Of a stretch of DNA of 64,000 bases, positions 17,801-27,621 are shown in pieces; positions within the stretch are counted from its first letter, which is position 1, and every line of letters starts with the position of its first letter. Both the position numbers and the translations under genes were made by a program. The notes beneath the pieces are model-generated. The model had not been told where the DNA came from, ran no database searches, and saw only the letters and a program-made list of their open reading frames with translations. The DNA is taken from the NCBI RefSeq assembly GCF_008274215.1, contig NZ_VTPS01000007.1, forward strand, positions 1-64,000. The letters are read 5' to 3'. The stretch is from Calorimonas adulescens (lineage in GTDB: Bacteria; Bacillota; Thermoanaerobacteria; Thermoanaerobacterales; UBA4877).

Positions 17801-18904
17801 TTAAAAGTTTATCTTCTGTCTTCTCATACCCACATTGATTACCAGACCTATAGCCAGCATATTAGCAAGGAGAGAACTGCCGCCATAGCTCATGAAAGGC
17901 AGGGTTATCCCTGTTATAGGCATTAAACCTATAGTCATACCTATGTTCTCAAATATTTGGAACAACAACATAGACACTACGCCAACACATATATACATTC
18001 CAAACTTATCCTTGGCATTCATAGCTATCCTTATTATGCGATAAACTATGATAAAATAAAGAATTACTACGGTCATTGTACCTATAAACCCAAGTTCTTC
18101 ACCAACCACAGAAAATATAAAGTCAGTATGCGCTTCAGGCAAAAAGTCCAGTTGGGTCTGTGTACCATTAAACAATCCCCTGCCTGTAATCATACCTGAA
18201 CCTATGGCAATCTTTGACTGTATTGCATGGTATCCATAACCCAGTGGATCAAGACTTGGATTTAAAAATGTTAAAATTCTCCATTTTTGATGTTCCTTAA
18301 GCGCAAAAAGCCATATTAACGGCGTTGCAACTGCTATGGTTAGACCTCCTACCACAATCCATCTGAAGTCAATTCCAAAAATAAACAGCATGCCTATCAT
18401 TATGGCAATAAAAACCAGGGCAGTCCCCAGGTCTGGCTGTATAAATATCAACAAAAATGGTAAACCAACATGAAAACCAACCGTCAATATATCTTTAAGA
18501 TTATTAAGAGGACCTTCCTTTCCCGAAAGATATTTAGAAAGCGTCACAATTATAGCTATCTTTGCAAATTCAGATGGCTGCAGCATAAAAGATCCTAATT
18601 GTATCCAACTCTGGGCACCGTTAGACTTGTGGCCAATCACCATAACCAAAAGCAGCAAAATGAGATTCAAAAAATAGATATATGTGCTGTAGCTACCTAT
18701 AAGGTTATAATCAAGACTTATAATAATGATAAAGGCCACTGTACCAATAGCAAGCCACAATATCTGCCTTATAACCATTGAGTATGAACCTGTCTCCTGC
18801 ACGTGAGTAGCACTGCTTATAGCAACTATACCTATCGCGCATATAAGGTATATGCTCAGTAAGAGAAAATAATCGATGTTTTTGATGAGCTTCTTATCAA
18901 CCAT
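17801..18904 (-). CDS. rodA: RodA, SEDS peptidoglycan glycosyltransferase
   Basis: A 367-residue polytopic membrane protein with about ten helices that polymerises lipid II during cell elongation with PBP2 (also encoded here) and MreBCD. SEDS hallmarks are visible: QPSEFAKIA, QPDLGTALVF (with the conserved Asp), GLGFIGT-like loop, and the C-terminal TGITLPFMSYGGSSLLAN. A promoter-like box lies at 18930-18951. Confidence 0.96.
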   Translation of the reverse strand: MVDKKLIKNIDYFLLLSIYLICAIGIVAISSATHVQETGSYSMVIRQILWLAIGTVAFIIIISLDYNLIGSYSTYIYFLNLILLLLVMVIGHKSNGAQSWIQLGSFMLQPSEFAKIAIIVTLSKYLSGKEGPLNNLKDILTVGFHVGLPFLLIFIQPDLGTALVFIAIMIGMLFIFGIDFRWIVVGGLTIAVATPLIWLFALKEHQKWRILTFLNPSLDPLGYGYHAIQSKIAIGSGMITGRGLFNGTQTQLDFLPEAHTDFIFSVVGEELGFIGTMTVVILYFIIVYRIIRIAMNAKDKFGMYICVGVVSMLLFQIFENIGMTIGLMPITGITLPFMSYGGSSLLANMLAIGLVINVGMRRQKINF

Positions 18905-18929
18905 TTATAGACCACCCCCACATCATTCA

Positions 18930-18951
18930 ATTATAACACATAAGAGGGTGG
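18930..18951 (-). promoter_or_regulatory. Promoter of rodA with the CCACCCTCTTATG box
   Basis: TATAAT at 18935-18930 gives a leader of about 20 nt before rodA. Upstream, CCACCCTCTTATG (18951-18939) fills the spacer region. No TTGACA-like -35 lies at 17 nt. The same 13-mer, followed by TATAAT at almost the same distance, precedes the Gx transporter gene. Confidence 0.55.
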
Positions 18952-18976
18952 CATTTTAAACAAAATATACCGAATA

Positions 18977-19255
18977 TCATTTTCCAATATTTTTTATTCT
19001 CTTTATCGGAACATTGGCAATAAGCTCTGGTATGTTTGCATTATCAGAACTCCTTACTATATTGGCAATTTTTATTTCGAGGCCGTTTGGATCTATTTCA
19101 ATATAATCTGAAACAACCTTGATAATGTCATTTTTTATCATATCCAAGTATTGAGGATACACATTAACCCTATCGTGAACCAGAATAGAATGAAGCCTCT
19201 CTTTAGCAACATCTCTGCTGTTGCCTCTGGAAGACAACGAATCAAAAAGTCCCAT
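18977..19255 (-). CDS. minE: MinE, cell division topological specificity factor
   Basis: The 92 residues contain the MinD-contact helix region (DVAKERLHSILVHDRVNV) and the topological specificity domain. MinE stimulates MinD ATPase to move MinCD away from midcell. It follows minD by 13 bp with SD AAGGGGG. Its presence, instead of DivIVA-only control as in Bacillus, is typical of Clostridia. Confidence 0.95.
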   Translation of the reverse strand: MGLFDSLSSRGNSRDVAKERLHSILVHDRVNVYPQYLDMIKNDIIKVVSDYIEIDPNGLEIKIANIVRSSDNANIPELIANVPIKRIKNIGK

Positions 19256-19268
19256 ATATCACACCCCC

Positions 19269-20069
19269 TTATTTTGCGCCCATGCCAAAAAGCCGTTTCA
19301 AACGTACAAAAAAACCTTCCTCTGTTTCCAGTTCCATAAAAGGAACATCTTCACCAAGAAGTCGTCTGGTTATGTTCCTATAAGCTTTCCCTGCTGCAGA
19401 TTTCTCATCGGTTATCGCCGGTTCTCCTCTATTGGTAGAAATCACTATTTTTTCATCATCTGGAATAACGCCTAAAAGAGTTATTGCGAGAAAATCCATC
19501 ATATCGTCTATACTAAGCATATCATTGCGTTTAACCATATCCATACGTATCCTGTTAATTATAAGCATAGGGTCCCTCAGGTCATTTGCTTCAAGCAACC
19601 CTATTATCCTGTCTGCATCCCTCACTGCTGACATCTCCGGAGTAGTAACAACTATTGCCTTATCAGCCCCTGCTATAGCATTTTTAAAACCCTGCTCAAT
19701 ACCTGCCGGGCAATCCACAACCACATAGTCGAACTCTTCTTTTAATTCATTGCATAGTTTTTGCATCTGCTCCGGACTTACAGCCGTCTTGTCCCTGGTC
19801 TGTGCTGCAGGTAATAGATACAGGCCCTCAAAACGCTTGTCCTTTATCAATGCCTGTTTTAGCCTGCATTCACCCTCAACTACATCTACAACATCATATA
19901 CTATTCTGTTTTCCAACCCCATAACCACATCCAAATTTCTAAGGCCAATATCTGCATCAATTAAAGCCACCCTATTACCTGCTAAAGCGAGCCCCGTTCC
20001 TATATTGGCTGTGGTGGTTGTCTTTCCCACTCCACCCTTACCTGATGTTACCACGTATACTGTTCCCAT
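19269..20069 (-). CDS. minD: MinD, septum site-determining ATPase
   Basis: A 266-residue ParA/MinD family ATPase with the deviant Walker A GKGGVGKTT near residue 10, DADIGLRNLDVVMG and VVDCPAGIEQGF. The C-terminus (GFFVRLKRLFGMG) is an amphipathic membrane-targeting helix. With MinC it blocks Z-ring assembly away from midcell. SD GGAGGG lies before the ATG. Confidence 0.98.
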   Translation of the reverse strand: MGTVYVVTSGKGGVGKTTTTANIGTGLALAGNRVALIDADIGLRNLDVVMGLENRIVYDVVDVVEGECRLKQALIKDKRFEGLYLLPAAQTRDKTAVSPEQMQKLCNELKEEFDYVVVDCPAGIEQGFKNAIAGADKAIVVTTPEMSAVRDADRIIGLLEANDLRDPMLIINRIRMDMVKRNDMLSIDDMMDFLAITLLGVIPDDEKIVISTNRGEPAITDEKSAAGKAYRNITRRLLGEDVPFMELETEEGFFVRLKRLFGMGAK

Positions 20070-20095
20070 AATTTTTCCCTCCCTTATGTTATATT

Positions 20096-20740
20096 TTACA
20101 ACATTTTACTTTTTTGGTTAAGAGGTTCAATAAAAATTTTATCATCTTTCACATATGCTATTTCCGGTATATCAGCACGATATCTTTTCCTGTCTGGCGC
20201 CCTGGAAATTATATTGCCAATCCTTATCTGAAGGCTTTCTAATCTGAATGCAGCTATAAAGGAGTCATTTTTATTGGGATATCCTGCATGGAGCAAACCG
20301 TTTGTTCTACCCATAATCAGAATATTTCCCCCTGCTTTAATTTCAGAGCCATCATTTACATCGCCCAGAATCACCACATGACCAGGTGTTTGTATTACCT
20401 GGCCAGACCTTATTGTTGTCCTCACAAACTTAATCAGTTGATCATCCTTTTGTTCCACAGGATTCAAAAATAATGTGTTAAAGCCAAAACGAGTTTCCAG
20501 TAGCTCTCTTATCATATTTCTCTCTTCGTTGTTCATCTCTTTACCCTTTACTATCGCTTTCATTTGCGACCCTTTAAAAAATTCGGGATACTTTCTAAGT
20601 TTATCTGCAAGGTCATTATATGCATCTATAAAGTTTTCATCTTCATCAATATTAATAATCAATCTATTCCTTGCTCCTCTTATATCCACTCTTGGCGCAA
20701 TCCTCCTCATAATATATGTCTTTATTACTAATTTCTCCAT
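20096..20740 (-). CDS. minC: MinC, septum formation inhibitor
   Basis: An FtsZ-assembly inhibitor recruited by MinD. The N-terminal domain (VDIRGARNRLIINIDEDENF) is followed by the C-terminal beta-helix dimerisation domain (RSGQVIQTPGHVVILGDVNDGSEIKAGGNILIMGRTNGLLHAGYP). The reading frame stays open far upstream into pbp2, but family alignment puts the start near the ATG at 20740. An SD AAGGA lies rather far from it (about 12 nt), so a TTG at 20749 is the alternative. A terminator hairpin separates it from pbp2. Confidence 0.92.
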   Translation of the reverse strand: MEKLVIKTYIMRRIAPRVDIRGARNRLIINIDEDENFIDAYNDLADKLRKYPEFFKGSQMKAIVKGKEMNNEERNMIRELLETRFGFNTLFLNPVEQKDDQLIKFVRTTIRSGQVIQTPGHVVILGDVNDGSEIKAGGNILIMGRTNGLLHAGYPNKNDSFIAAFRLESLQIRIGNIISRAPDRKRYRADIPEIAYVKDDKIFIEPLNQKSKML

Positions 20741-20771
20741 CTTTTGCAAAAATCCTTCTTTACTTAATATA

Positions 20772-20806
20772 AAAGATAGATGGATTCTAAAACCCCATCT
20801 ATCTTT
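20772..20806 (-). terminator. Terminator between pbp2 and minC
   Basis: A 12-bp stem AAAGATAGATGG/CCATCTATCTTT with an 11-nt loop, followed on the minus strand by TTTATATT. It overlaps the pbp2 stop and should end most mre-pbp2 transcripts. No minC promoter is obvious in the 30 bp that follow, so minCDE may depend on read-through. Confidence 0.75.
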
Positions 20807-23084
20807 CACTGGTATTCTGAGTTTTGACTTGGTCATCAGGTTTATTAAAGCCAAAATAGGCATCAAAAATGCTTTTAGCCACATACGCCGAATAGCTGCC
20901 ACTACCACCCTCATAAATAACTACTGCTACAGCTATCTCAGGCTTATCATAAGGAGCAAAACCCACAAACCATCCATATGGTTTGTATGGTGGTCTTTGC
21001 GCTGTCCCTGTCTTACCACCTACCGTAATTGGATAGTTTACAAACGCTCCAGATGCTGTACCACCCATTTCCGTAACAGCCTTCATTCCTTCTTTAATGT
21101 ACTTTACATATTCTTGGTCCAGATTCAGCCTGTCTACAACCTCCGGCTTGGATGTCTTTATAACCTTTCCGTCAAAACTATCAATCTCTTTTAAAAGATG
21201 TGGCCTGTATCTGACCCCTCCATTTACCAGAGTAGCAATGTAATTGGCCATCTGAAGAGGAGTAAAGGAGTTTTGTCCCTGACCTATGGAGGCGTTCAAC
21301 GTCATGCCGAGATTCCACTGAACCCCTTTTAACGTATATAATATCTTATCTCTGGCGTCTTTCTCTTTTATACCCAATTCATCCAGTCTTTTTAAAATTA
21401 CACTATCTCTTGTTTCTCCTGCCTCCACTAGTTTTGCCAGCTCATTCAACTGGTCTTGATCTATCATCTTAAGCACATTTTTGATATAATAAAGGTCATT
21501 TATTGCCACGCTCTTTAAGACCTCAGGGCTTGCCAATGTCCCGGCCTGCTCTTCTATCTCTATGCCGGTCTTTTCGCCAAGGCCAAATCTTTTCGCATAC
21601 TCAGCCAACTTATCTATACCCAACCTTCTTGCAACCTCAAAAAAATAGATATTACAAGAAACCTGTATAGCCTTGGTTATATTAACCAGCCCATGGGTCC
21701 TGTGATACTCATTCCACAACCAGCAGGCTGGTCTATGTGCATATGGGTACACACCGGTGTCAAGTATCTTCTCTTCCGGTGTTACAACCCCCTCTGTGAG
21801 CCCCGCTATACCTGTAACCATCTTGAACGTTGAACCCGGTGGTATGGCACCTTTAGTAGCATAATTCCACAGGGGTTTAGGTGTACGTTCTGTAGCATTC
21901 TGTGGGTTTAATTCAGCATATTCCTCAACTGATGGGCTTCCCTTGGCAAATACATTAGGATCAAAACTCGGCACACTGGCCAAGGCTATAACCTCTCCTG
22001 TGTTTACGTCTATAACAACTGCAGCACCTATATTAGCATACTCAGATTTTTGAAACCTATTGTTGCCCTCTCTAATGTTTTTCATTGTCTCTTCTAATCC
22101 CTGCTCTGCAGCTTTCTGGACATCAGCGTTAATAGTTAGTTTTACAGTGTCTCCAGGTACTGGTTCTTTATATGAGACACTTCTGACCTTCCTACCCAAT
22201 GCATCTACCTCTACATATTCACCCCCATCAGTCCCTTTTAAGTACTCTTCAAAAGACTTTTCTATGCCTACCGTACCTATCAGGTCATCTGGGCTATATT
22301 TCTTGGTATCAAGCTGTTTCATTGTTTCGGGGTCTATTCTACTTATATATCCCAGCACCTGCGAAGCTAAGGTCCCCTCTGGATATTGCCTTATAGGTTC
22401 TACATCCACCACAATACCAGGCAGATATATATGCTTTTCCTCAAGTTCTGCTACAGTCTTGTCAGATACATCCCTCGCTATGGTAACGGGTTGATAAGAT
22501 TTATAGCCCTGTTCTGCCATAATTGTACGGACATTCATTATGTCCCTAGTCTCCTGCATAGTATATGTATCATCTATATGATATCTTTCTTTTAATATCT
22601 CCCATGTCTTCTTGGCATCGTCTCCAATATCAATCTTATGGTTTTCTTTCCAGCGTTTTTCCCGTGCTTTAAGCGTCTCCTCAGTTACATCTTCATTTTC
22701 AAAACTTTTAAAATTAAAGTACACATTATTTGTATTGTCAATAAAAAGAGGAAGGGAGTCAATATATTCCTCATTGTTTGCCTTTAGAATATTTATCATA
22801 TCAAGTATTACACTATTTAGTTTATTATCGTCTATGTTTGTCCTGACGATATCCACACTGAAACTTGGCCTGTTATTGGCAAGTTCAACCCCATTTCTGT
22901 CCACTATTTTCCCTCTTGGAGCCTTCACTGCGATAAGTCTTAACCTTTTTTCATCAGACCATTCGCGATAATAGGAACCCTGCACTACCTGAAGTTGAAT
23001 CAGTCTTCCAGCTATTACTGAAAACAGAAATGTTATAATGATAATAAATATTATGAACCTCTGCTTGAATTCTTTTAAGTCCAT
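20799..23084 (-). CDS. mrdA: Penicillin-binding protein 2 (elongation transpeptidase)
   Basis: A class B PBP of 761 residues: one N-terminal membrane anchor (about 9-28), a dimerisation/pedestal domain (RGKIVDRNGVELANN), and the transpeptidase domain. Active-site motifs are S-T-F-K in PPGSTFKMVTG, S-C-N in QVSCNIYF, and K-T-G-T in GGKTGTAQRP. An insert of about 60 charged residues lies between the SxN and KTG motifs (NDLYYIKNVLKMIDQD...). The partner is RodA. It sits after mreD in the mre operon. Confidence 0.96.
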   Translation of the reverse strand: MDLKEFKQRFIIFIIIITFLFSVIAGRLIQLQVVQGSYYREWSDEKRLRLIAVKAPRGKIVDRNGVELANNRPSFSVDIVRTNIDDNKLNSVILDMINILKANNEEYIDSLPLFIDNTNNVYFNFKSFENEDVTEETLKAREKRWKENHKIDIGDDAKKTWEILKERYHIDDTYTMQETRDIMNVRTIMAEQGYKSYQPVTIARDVSDKTVAELEEKHIYLPGIVVDVEPIRQYPEGTLASQVLGYISRIDPETMKQLDTKKYSPDDLIGTVGIEKSFEEYLKGTDGGEYVEVDALGRKVRSVSYKEPVPGDTVKLTINADVQKAAEQGLEETMKNIREGNNRFQKSEYANIGAAVVIDVNTGEVIALASVPSFDPNVFAKGSPSVEEYAELNPQNATERTPKPLWNYATKGAIPPGSTFKMVTGIAGLTEGVVTPEEKILDTGVYPYAHRPACWLWNEYHRTHGLVNITKAIQVSCNIYFFEVARRLGIDKLAEYAKRFGLGEKTGIEIEEQAGTLASPEVLKSVAINDLYYIKNVLKMIDQDQLNELAKLVEAGETRDSVILKRLDELGIKEKDARDKILYTLKGVQWNLGMTLNASIGQGQNSFTPLQMANYIATLVNGGVRYRPHLLKEIDSFDGKVIKTSKPEVVDRLNLDQEYVKYIKEGMKAVTEMGGTASGAFVNYPITVGGKTGTAQRPPYKPYGWFVGFAPYDKPEIAVAVVIYEGGSGSYSAYVAKSIFDAYFGFNKPDDQVKTQNTSER

Positions 23085-23096
23085 ATTATCATTCCC

Positions 23097-23606
23097 TCAA
23101 AACATTGTTTTGTTCTTCCTCAGATAGGAAGAATCATTTAATCTGAGAATATAACCATAAAGCAAGAAAATTATTATGCCGTTTAAAACCGCCTCAGGAA
23201 AGATTAACGCCAAAAATGTCATCCACACATCAGTTTTATAGGCTAAAAGAATCTTAAAAAACAGTATTACTACACCTTTATAAATGCTGCCTGTAATTGT
23301 AAAAAATAATGCAGCAAAAGGACTCTCTTTAAAGATGTTTTTGCTCAACTTACCTACAGAAAAGCCAAACGTTGCATAAATTATACTATATATGCCAAAA
23401 ACCGGACTATAAAACATATCCATCAAGATGCCGGTAACAAGCCCAAATATCATGCCTTCCCATTGCCCGTTTAATATGGACAGTGCTGTAATTGCTATCA
23501 AAAGTAGGTCGGGGGAAATATTGTAAATAGAAAAGAAAGGCAGCATGGCAGTCTGAATAGAAAAAACAAGTATAAAAAGGAGTAAAATTATAATGTATCT
23601 CCTCAT
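23097..23606 (-). CDS. mreD: MreD, rod shape-determining membrane protein
   Basis: A 169-residue protein with about five hydrophobic helices and the MreD pattern NISPDLLLIAITALSILNGQWEGMIFGLVTG. It links MreC to the membrane elongation complex. Its ATG overlaps the mreC stop by 4 bp, so translation is coupled. Confidence 0.93.
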   Translation of the reverse strand: MRRYIIILLLFILVFSIQTAMLPFFSIYNISPDLLLIAITALSILNGQWEGMIFGLVTGILMDMFYSPVFGIYSIIYATFGFSVGKLSKNIFKESPFAALFFTITGSIYKGVVILFFKILLAYKTDVWMTFLALIFPEAVLNGIIIFLLYGYILRLNDSSYLRKNKTMF

Positions 23607-24466
23607 TGGCCACCTACCTTTCCAAGGTCTATTTTATCGTTGTACGTTTTTATGACCAGGATATCCTCTAACCTTTGGAAATCTGCATCTGGTTTTATTA
23701 TGGCTGTTTTATACAGGTCACCATGGCTGTTTTCTACACTTATTACCTTTCCTACATAGATACCCTCTGGAAGGATTCCACCAAGACCTGAGGTAATGAC
23801 ATCGTCACCTGGTTTGACTTCAGAGGTCATGGGAATGTATACAGCCCTGGCCAGGCCCTGTGCTTTGAGTTCTACATCACCCTGTAGTATACCATTATCC
23901 CTTGTTCTGTTAATGCGTATGCTTACCGAACTGTTCTCATCAATTATCGAAAGTACTTTAGACCAGTTGTCATATGATTCTATTACTGTACCCACTATTC
24001 CTTTATCTGTAACTACAGCCATCCCTTCCTTTACCCCGCTGGACCTGCCCACATTGATTGCAAAAATGTCAAACCACCCACCGCTGGATTTCCCAATCAC
24101 CTTTGCGCCAATCATATCATACTGCTGATGGGTCTCTTTATAGGCAAGGAGGTTTTTCAGTCGTTCATTCTCCTGCTTTAATTCCTCCACCTGTAGCCTC
24201 AAATCGTTGTATTCTTCTTCCTTGGCCCTTAGCCTCTCATTTTCGCTTTGTAAACTACCTATATTGCTGAGAGAATAAAAAAAGTCTGAAATACTGTTGC
24301 CAATTTTATACAGGGTGCTGCTTACAGGTTTTATCAAATTCCCAGAAAAGAATTCCAGTCCACTTAGACTCATCTTACCTGAAGAGCTAACACCCATCAA
24401 TATCAGGATAGATAAAACCACGCTACCTATTATCAGATAATCCCTGTACTTCTCCCACCAGGGCAA
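23603..24466 (-). CDS. mreC: MreC, rod shape-determining protein
   Basis: A single N-terminal membrane segment (about 12-28), a coiled coil (about 70-105, SLQSENERLRAKEEEYNDLR), then the beta-rich periplasmic-type domain (AKVIGKSSGGWFDIFAINVGRSSGVKEGMAVV). At 287 residues it is usual in size. It scaffolds PBP2/RodA outside the membrane. The start is TTG with GGGGGGAG upstream. Confidence 0.95.
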   Translation of the reverse strand: MPWWEKYRDYLIIGSVVLSILILMGVSSSGKMSLSGLEFFSGNLIKPVSSTLYKIGNSISDFFYSLSNIGSLQSENERLRAKEEEYNDLRLQVEELKQENERLKNLLAYKETHQQYDMIGAKVIGKSSGGWFDIFAINVGRSSGVKEGMAVVTDKGIVGTVIESYDNWSKVLSIIDENSSVSIRINRTRDNGILQGDVELKAQGLARAVYIPMTSEVKPGDDVITSGLGGILPEGIYVGKVISVENSHGDLYKTAIIKPDADFQRLEDILVIKTYNDKIDLGKVGGQ

Positions 24467-24477
24467 ACTACTCCCCC

Positions 24478-25488
24478 CTATTTGGACATACCAGATATTC
24501 TTTTAAATAGATTAACTTCTTCCAGTATCTTTCCTGTACCTAAAGCCACACAGTCCAAAGGAGACTCAGCTATTTCTACCGGCATCCCAGTTTCTTGTTT
24601 TACAAGCTTATCAATCCCGTCCAGAAGAGCGCCACCTCCCGCCAGCATTATACCCTTGTCCATTATATCTGCAGCCAGTTCAGGGGGGGTTCTTTCTAAT
24701 GTCGACTTTATAGCGTCAATAATAGCAGATATTGGTTCTTTCATGGCCTCCATAATTTCAGTTGAAGAAATTTTAAGCGTCTTAGGAAGGCCTGTAATCA
24801 AGTCTCTTCCTCTTATCTCCATAGTTTCTTCCTTTGGCTTGGGATATGCAGAACCTATAGTTATTTTTATCTCCTCTGCGGTTCTCTCGCCTATCATAAG
24901 GTTATATTCTCTCTTTATATAGCTGATTATTGACTCATCCATCTCATCCCCAGCTATCCTTAAATTCTTGCTGGTAACAATACCGCCAAGAGAAATTATA
25001 GCTACATCCGTCGTACCGCCTCCAATATCTACAATCATACTGCCTGTAGGTTCTTCAACAGGTAATCCAGCACCAATAGCTGCAGCCATTGGCTCTTCTA
25101 CGAGATGTACCTCCCTGGCACCAGCCTGAAATGTGGCTTCTTCTACAGCCCTTTTTTCTACTTCTGTTACACCTGAGGGCACTCCAACAACAACCATTGG
25201 CTTTCTTATACCAGACCTGGCGTTTGTCTTTCCAATAAAATATTTCAGCATGGCCTGAGTGATGTCAAAATCAGCTATTACTCCATCCTTCATAGGCCTT
25301 ATGGCTATTATATTGCCTGGAGTACGGCCAACCATCCTCTTCGCCTCGGCCCCAACAGCCAGTACCTTTTTACTATCTCTATCTATAGCTACAACCGAAG
25401 GTTCACTTACTACAATACCCTTACCCCTTACAAAGACAAGGGTATTAGCTGTACCCAAGTCAATACCTATATCCTTAGACAAATTCAT
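24478..25488 (-). CDS. mreB: MreB, actin-like rod-shape protein
   Basis: A bacterial actin that directs lateral wall synthesis. At 336 residues it shows [21 protein letters not shown], the second phosphate loop [18 protein letters not shown] and the adenosine motif [13 protein letters not shown]. It precedes mreC by 11 bp. Order radC-mreB-mreC-mreD-pbp2-min is conserved in Firmicutes. Confidence 0.98.
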   Translation of the reverse strand: MNLSKDIGIDLGTANTLVFVRGKGIVVSEPSVVAIDRDSKKVLAVGAEAKRMVGRTPGNIIAIRPMKDGVIADFDITQAMLKYFIGKTNARSGIRKPMVVVGVPSGVTEVEKRAVEEATFQAGAREVHLVEEPMAAAIGAGLPVEEPTGSMIVDIGGGTTDVAIISLGGIVTSKNLRIAGDEMDESIISYIKREYNLMIGERTAEEIKITIGSAYPKPKEETMEIRGRDLITGLPKTLKISSTEIMEAMKEPISAIIDAIKSTLERTPPELAADIMDKGIMLAGGGALLDGIDKLVKQETGMPVEIAESPLDCVALGTGKILEEVNLFKRISGMSK

Positions 25489-25503
25489 ATATCTAACACC
25501 TCT

Positions 25504-26193
25504 CTATACTATTAGTCCTTCATCCTTAAAGCTGAAATATCTGCCATCACCAATAATGACATGGTCTAATACCTCTATCCCTAGTATTTTGCCACTTTCA
25601 ACAATTCTTCTTGTAACATCTATATCCTCATTACTTGGATGTGGATCACCACTGGGGTGATTGTGGACCATGATGATTGCAGCACTGGATTTCTTTATGG
25701 CAGACTTAAATATCTCCCTTGGGTGAACCAGTGAAAAGTTCAGCCCCCCAATAGAAATATTCTCTATTGTAATTACATGGTTTTTTATGTCCAGCAGTAT
25801 TGCTTTAAAATACTCTTTTTTTAAATAACGCATTTCACCCATAAGTATTGCAGACACATCTGCAGGAGATTTGATCGTATACCTCTTCCTTTCTGGCATG
25901 CTGTTAAGCCTCTTACCCAATTCCAGCGCAGCTTTTATCAGTACAGCCTTCGAAATGCCTATACCTTTAAAGGCAGCCAATTCTTCAATGCTGTCCTCTA
26001 ATAACGCCTCCAATCCCTCTTGAGAAATAAGGTTTTGCGCTACGGTAATAGCATTTTCACCTTTTATTCCCGTCCTTATAATTATTGCCAAAAGTTCAGT
26101 ATTTGATAATGCCTCTGGACCATATTTTATCATTCTCTCTCTGGGCCTTTCATCTTCAGGAAGGTCCTTTATTTTTAGACTATACTCTCCCAA
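25504..26193 (-). CDS. radC: RadC/JAB-domain family protein
   Basis: A 229-residue protein with an N-terminal UPF0758 helix-hairpin-helix region (LSNTELLAIIIRTGIKGENA, LAAFKGIGISKA). The C-terminal JAB1/MPN metalloprotease-like domain carries HNHPSGDPHPSNED, which supplies the His and Asp zinc ligands. Despite its name a DNA repair role is unproven. The start is TTG, three bases after the maf stop, with GGGGTG upstream. Confidence 0.93.
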   Translation of the reverse strand: MGEYSLKIKDLPEDERPRERMIKYGPEALSNTELLAIIIRTGIKGENAITVAQNLISQEGLEALLEDSIEELAAFKGIGISKAVLIKAALELGKRLNSMPERKRYTIKSPADVSAILMGEMRYLKKEYFKAILLDIKNHVITIENISIGGLNFSLVHPREIFKSAIKKSSAAIIMVHNHPSGDPHPSNEDIDVTRRIVESGKILGIEVLDHVIIGDGRYFSFKDEGLIV

Positions 26194-26196
26194 TTT

Positions 26197-26784
26197 TCAC
26201 ACCCCAGTCTTCAAAAGGTCAATACCCCATTTTAAAAGCATCTGACGAAGTTTGCTAATGGGCAAACCCACTACATTATAATAGCACCCTTTTATGCTGT
26301 TAACAATAAGGGAACCTTTCCCTTGAATGGCATATGCTCCCGCCTTATCCATCGGTTCACCTGTCTTTATGTATTCCATTATCTCTTCATCGGTAAGTTC
26401 ATTCATAAGGACCTCAGTACACTCATAGTCATTTAAAAGTTCTCCATTGGATGTATTTATAATGGCCAGGCCGGTATATACCCTATGTATCTTTCCACTC
26501 AATCTCCTGAGCATTCTATATGCATCATCGTTGTCAACAGGCTTCCCCATTATTATATCATCTATGCATACTATTGTGTCAGCACCAATTATAATCTTAT
26601 TCCCTACTACCTTCTTGGATACACAAGCAGCCTTTTCTAAAGCAAGATTTTTCACCATCTCACCGGGTGTATTCCCCTTTAAGACCTCATCGATATCACT
26701 GGGAATTATTGAAAAATTCAGCCCCAATTGCTCCAATAATTCCTTTCTCCGTAGAGATGATGACGCAAGAATAAAATCAGTCAT
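26197..26784 (-). CDS. maf: Maf family nucleoside triphosphate pyrophosphatase
   Basis: A house-cleaning pyrophosphatase acting on modified or non-canonical nucleotides (dTTP/UTP type in many members). Motifs: ILASSSLRRKELLEQLG at the N-terminus, GADTIV with the catalytic Asp, and SGKIHRVYTGLAI. The ATG at 26784 has AGGGTG upstream and gives the usual N-terminus; the longer frame overlaps the preceding gene. Confidence 0.96.
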   Translation of the reverse strand: MTDFILASSSLRRKELLEQLGLNFSIIPSDIDEVLKGNTPGEMVKNLALEKAACVSKKVVGNKIIIGADTIVCIDDIIMGKPVDNDDAYRMLRRLSGKIHRVYTGLAIINTSNGELLNDYECTEVLMNELTDEEIMEYIKTGEPMDKAGAYAIQGKGSLIVNSIKGCYYNVVGLPISKLRQMLLKWGIDLLKTGV

Positions 26785-26798
26785 AACATCACCCTTAA

Positions 26799-27053
26799 TC
26801 ATCTATGATAGTAAATATATATACCCAAAAGCATGCCAGCAACTGAAAGAAGGTTAATCTTCAAGCTTAAAGCAAGTAAAAATTCAAGATTCAATACATT
26901 CAGTACAATGTTAATGGGTATCCTAAATGCCAGGGTCTGTGCCTTTCCAAGTGCGGGGACCCATCCAGACAAGAATTCGCCCAAAAAACTTCCTATAACT
27001 GCAAAAATCAATACAAGAGCTACCAGATACCACAGACTTTTATTCCTCCGCAA
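26799..27053 (-). CDS. Small membrane protein, DUF4321 type
   Basis: 84 residues with two predicted membrane helices (about 8-27 and 60-80). The family is found next to maf/radC in Clostridia; function unknown. The start is TTG with GGGG 9 nt upstream. The stop is close to the maf start. Confidence 0.75.
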   Translation of the reverse strand: MRRNKSLWYLVALVLIFAVIGSFLGEFLSGWVPALGKAQTLAFRIPINIVLNVLNLEFLLALSLKINLLSVAGMLLGIYIYYHR

Positions 27054-27058
27054 TTATA

Positions 27059-27589
27059 TCATCCCCTCAAATTTTTAATCGAAACCTCCACACTGGACTT
27101 TAATACATCTTTGGCTGCGTTAGAAGCAAGTCCAATGAAAAAGCCAGTCCCCAAGCTTAAAAGACTCAGTATTGGAAGGTAAGTAAACATATTTATATTA
27201 CTTATAATAAGGGATGAAACCGTTACCTGTGCTGCATTGTGTGCAATGGCACCAAATATACTTACGCCAATCATGCTGAAATAATTGCTGAAATACTTTA
27301 AAACAACCCACATTACTATAGTACTCGCTATGGCACCACTCAGACTGTAGAGAACGCTGGATGCCGCACCTCCCATAAGAGCACCCAGTATAGACCTCAT
27401 CACAGCAACAATCAGTGCATCCGAAAGTCCAAAAACATACAGGGTTAACAGCGAAGCAATATTGGCCAGGCCAAGTTTGGCACCAGGAGCTATGAATGGT
27501 ACAGGGATCATGTTTTCAAATATATGAAGCACCAAGCCTATACATATCAGCATGGATATATATATAAGTTTAAACGTATTTAGCCTCAT
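27059..27589 (-). CDS. Gx transporter family / heptaprenyl diphosphate synthase component I-like membrane protein
   Basis: Five to six hydrophobic helices. The family signature IAPGAKLGLANIASLLTLYVFG is present, then ALMGGAASSVLYSLSGAIAS, resembling ECF-type substrate-binding subunits (small-residue rich). Despite the historical name the family is thought to be a transporter; in Clostridia it commonly travels with rnf genes. The ATG at 27589 has GGAAGGTG upstream, better than the GTG at 27598. It has its own promoter box and sits after the rnf terminator. Confidence 0.85.
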   Translation of the reverse strand: MRLNTFKLIYISMLICIGLVLHIFENMIPVPFIAPGAKLGLANIASLLTLYVFGLSDALIVAVMRSILGALMGGAASSVLYSLSGAIASTIVMWVVLKYFSNYFSMIGVSIFGAIAHNAAQVTVSSLIISNINMFTYLPILSLLSLGTGFFIGLASNAAKDVLKSSVEVSIKNLRG

Positions 27590-27621
27590 TTGCGACACCT
27601 TCCTGCAATAATTACTTTCTT

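Noticed and set aside
20475-21194. 239-codon plus-strand frame across minC and pbp2
   Set aside because: It crosses the terminator and two conserved genes antisense, with no SD or family match.
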